DNA of 64,000 bases from Isoperla grammatica (lineage: Eukaryota > Arthropoda > Insecta > Plecoptera > Perlodidae), in the NCBI GenBank assembly GCA_945910005.1, contig OX246742.1, forward strand, positions 47,952,211 through 48,016,210. Reading direction: 5' to 3'. Position 1 is the first letter of the stretch. Each line of letters starts with the position of its first letter. Below the pieces are notes generated by a model that was not told the DNA's origin, did no database searches, and worked only from the letters and a program-made list of their open reading frames with translations. This document shows positions 63,901 through 64,000 of this stretch, piece after piece. The position numbers and the translations under genes are program-made.

Positions 63901-64000
63901 CCGCGCTGCCCAGCCTGTTGCTGTGCCTGCAACTGTGTCTGAACTAAGTATGTCCTGTCCCCCAGCTACGACCACTACGCCGCGCTGTGTGAGCTACTGC
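36958..64000 (+). CDS. HEXD: Hexosaminidase D orthologue, GH20 (partial, runs off the window)
   Basis: HEXD removes terminal beta-N-acetylhexosamine; the mammalian enzyme is nucleocytoplasmic, and no signal peptide is seen here either. Exons 36958-36986, 37141-37576, 40338-40550 and 41191-41429 join with consistent phases to 305 codons plus two bases, then enter an exon beginning C|TACGACCAC whose start is repeated about 215 times to the window edge. Recognisable blocks match human HEXDC in order: RLVHLDLKG, FPLFRDWG, PLVQTFGH, HLREVEAYP, YLHIGADEV (catalytic Asp154-Glu155), VMWDDMLR, LVEPM, AFKGATGG, TGWSRYDHYAALCELLP. The C-terminal third (human 486 residues) must lie right of the window. 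The final exon is not seen, so whether the gene is intact cannot be judged. Confidence 0.93.
37141..37576 (+). CDS. HEXD: HEXD coding exon 2: GH20 barrel first half and catalytic pair
   Basis: After TATTTTGCAG the exon begins G|CTAGTTCAT and ends GCTGATGAG|GTAGGC in phase 0. It covers LVHLDLKG, LVEWEDTFPY, VPLVQTFGHLEFVLKH, REVEAYP and LHIGADE. The Asp-Glu pair at the very end is the GH20 polarising/acid-base dyad. A Harbinger-like MITE begins only 27 bp after the donor. Confidence 0.95.
37604..38399. mobile_element. PIF/Harbinger-like MITE interrupted by a hAT-like element
   Basis: Ends AGGTTCATTCACAATCTTT and inverse AAAGATTGTGAATGCACCT, flanked by TTA (37601-37603; 38400-38402) like the copy at 8936-9197. 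Its left ACTAGTAC was the target of the 617-bp element at 37631-38247. Without that insertion the MITE is about 171 bp and lacks an interior segment of the other copy. It lies in HEXD intron 2. Confidence 0.85.
37631..38247. mobile_element. Non-autonomous hAT-like element, 617 bp
   Basis: Ends TAGGGATGTCAA and inverse TTGACATCCCTA with a perfect 8-bp target duplication, ACTAGTAC (37623-37630; 38248-38255). Subterminal CCCGGGTACCCG and TACCCGGGTA repeats lie at either end. No transposase. A truncated, inverted relative is at 39339-39821. Confidence 0.9.
38525..38831. mobile_element. MITE-like element with GACTACGTATATCAC ends, 307 bp
   Basis: Left GACTACGTATATCAC...CAAGTT...GGCGC, right GGCGCC...AACTT...GTGATATACGTAGTC: an interrupted terminal inverted repeat of about 45 bp in HEXD intron 2. 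No convincing target duplication. Confidence 0.7.
38885..40073. mobile_element. Fold-back element with long inverted arms, 1189 bp
   Basis: Left arm TTTCTTAAGGCTGTTTCTCC and following words (CCTAGTTGGAAGGAGTGCGG, AATGTGCAACTACCAT) reappear in inverse order and orientation at the right end (CCGCACTCCTTCCAACTAGG, AGGAGACACAGCCTTTAAG). Inner repeats of GGCAGGAGTGTT and AAAACAGCTG also pair across the centre. A truncated hAT-like copy (39339-39821) sits inside, and a long G-rich tract occupies 39966-39993. No coding capacity. Confidence 0.8.
39339..39821. mobile_element. Truncated inverted hAT-like copy nested in the fold-back element
   Basis: GTTAAACGGTATCAGGTTGC, ATGACGTCATAGTC and GTAACGGGTACC are the reverse complement of the 37631-38247 element. 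It keeps one terminal repeat (TTGACATCCCTA at 39810-39821) and has lost the other, being replaced by unrelated sequence left of 39339. Confidence 0.8.
40074..40337 (+). other. HEXD intron 2, right end
   Basis: Unique-looking sequence ending in a TTGTTCTACAG acceptor. No element is seen. Confidence 0.5.
40338..40550 (+). CDS. HEXD: HEXD coding exon 3
   Basis: Starts GTATGGCAT (V completing GADEV, then WHMG) and ends GAGCCAATG|GTGAGT, 71 codons, phase 0 at both ends. It encodes LFLEHIAAVAQFVRD and NLVVVMWDDMLRPMD, with the GH20 VWDDM strand, and QLVEPM. Other frames over the same bases are open but do not match the family. Confidence 0.93.
40551..41190 (+). other. HEXD intron 3 containing MITE-like copy B
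   Basis: Between the GTGAGT donor and TTGTTCAG acceptor lies a second copy (about 40664-40930) of the family at 32146-32410: CACTGCAGCG, GAAAACCCC, GTTGAAAGTT, CGCTCGCAACGCTCT and the right end TACGCCTCCCCAT are shared. The left terminal repeat is not preserved. Confidence 0.75.
41191..41429 (+). CDS. HEXD: HEXD coding exon 4
   Basis: Starts GTGTGGCACTAC and ends TGGTCCCG|GTACGT in phase 2. It encodes VWHYAPAESF, WAATAFKGATGG, HHAGNHERW and FRGVALTGWS plus two bases of R. Unlike the AT-rich introns it is GC-rich. Joined to C|TACGACCAC it gives GWSRYDHYAALCELLP, as in human GWQRYDHYSVLCELLP. Confidence 0.95.
41430..42030 (+). other. HEXD intron 4, unique 5' part
   Basis: GTACGT donor followed by about 600 bp of AT-rich sequence with no recognised element. 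The first minisatellite unit begins at AACTGTGTCTGAAC, 42031. Confidence 0.7.
42031..64000 (+). repeat. About 215-copy minisatellite of HEXD 3' splice site plus exon start (22 kb, open-ended)
   Basis: The main unit is 103 bp: 35 bp of intron end (AACTGTGTCTGAACTAAG, then TATGTCCTGTCCCCCAG) plus 68 bp of exon (CTACGACCAC to CTGTGCCTGC). The first exon-like start is 42066, the next 42169. Every unit offers a branch-point-like CTGAAC/ACTAAG, a pyrimidine tract and CAG. Variants: 95-bp units lacking 8 bp (GCCGCGCTGCC to GCC), 102-bp units with TATGTCTGTC, and point variants CTGTCGCG, CAAGTGTG, TGTGGCTG, GCCACGCTG and CTACCACC. Read from the HEXD frame, each unit runs into TAA inside CTGAACTAAG. 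The array reaches the window end without a terminal exon. Frames of 61-78 codons inside are repeat read-through. Confidence 0.97.
57241..58460 (+). repeat. Higher-order duplication (2 x 610 bp) inside the HEXD minisatellite
   Basis: Six units from 57241 (95-bp unit, CAAGTGTG unit, GCCACGCTG unit, three standard units) are repeated in the same order from 57851; a further 95-bp unit starts at 58461. The block length equals 95 + 5x103. The second block's last unit differs by one base (TGTGGCTG). This indicates block duplication by unequal exchange or conversion. Confidence 0.85.

Noticed and set aside
42031..64000. CRISPR array, centromeric satellite or telomeric repeat
   Set aside because: Units are directly contiguous with no spacers, the sequence is a HEXD exon with its acceptor, and it starts in phase at the expected exon border of a gene.
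42031..64000. Pure assembly artefact
   Set aside because: Ordered variant blocks, several unit lengths and many independent point variants are hard to make by mis-assembly. The exact copy number may still be wrong.
10377..64000. Introner-type or transposon origin of the repeat units
   Set aside because: No terminal inverted repeats or target duplications, and the unit is the host's own intron-exon junction rather than foreign sequence.

Overview
The window is animal nuclear DNA: genes split by GT-AG introns, animal-type proteins, dense DNA transposons and Ty3/Gypsy elements. It carries two genes, both on the + strand. The first is an orthologue of USP22/Nonstop, the SAGA deubiquitinase (six coding exons between 8342 and 28641; the N-terminal exon is not visible). 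The second is hexosaminidase D, HEXD, a GH20 enzyme (first coding exon at 36958; the gene runs off the right edge). The host is probably an invertebrate. Exon-boundary minisatellites, hAT and Harbinger-like MITEs and abundant AGGCCTA motifs would fit a cephalochordate, but the sequence does not prove it.

Layout. 1-8341: AT-rich intergenic or 5' intronic DNA with two hAT-like elements (633-1014; 1455-2856, perfect 8-bp TSD), a LINE reverse transcriptase relic (about 3560-3965), a 1.2-kb pyrimidine-rich tract (4390-5575), a ~98-bp minisatellite (5868-6640) and AGGCCTA clusters (7488-7960). 8342-28641: USP22. Its second visible intron (9911-19167) holds a 103-bp minisatellite that repeats the 3' splice site and first 77 bp of the next exon, 37 times in all, and is split by a 5.1-kb Gypsy element with identical LTRs and a 5-bp TSD. 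Its fourth visible intron holds a second Gypsy element (20289-26964) that lacks gag and protease. 28642-36957: 3' UTR and intergenic DNA with MITE, SINE-like and LINE relics. 36958-42030: HEXD coding exons 1-4, with an intron 2 packed with nested and fold-back elements. 42031-64000: an unbroken minisatellite of about 215 copies, again mostly 103 bp, again made of intron end plus exon start (35 + 68 bp), at the boundary of HEXD coding exon 5.

The most unusual feature is this pairing. Two unrelated neighbouring genes carry independent expansions of the same kind: each unit is a complete 3' splice-site module (branch-point-like sequence, pyrimidine-rich stretch, AG and exon start) with no authentic 5' splice site, and both have the same 103-bp period. 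The pre-mRNAs would present 37 and more than 200 nearly identical acceptors. In USP22 only the last copy leads into a complete exon with a donor. In HEXD, splicing to any internal copy reaches an in-frame TAA inside the unit's own branch-point region.

The two host genes have unrelated jobs (nuclear histone deubiquitination; nucleocytoplasmic glycosidase) and nothing here suggests joint function. Everything else is mobile or repetitive DNA, much of it young: the LTR pairs differ at no position (Gypsy-1) or at one (Gypsy-2) by eye.
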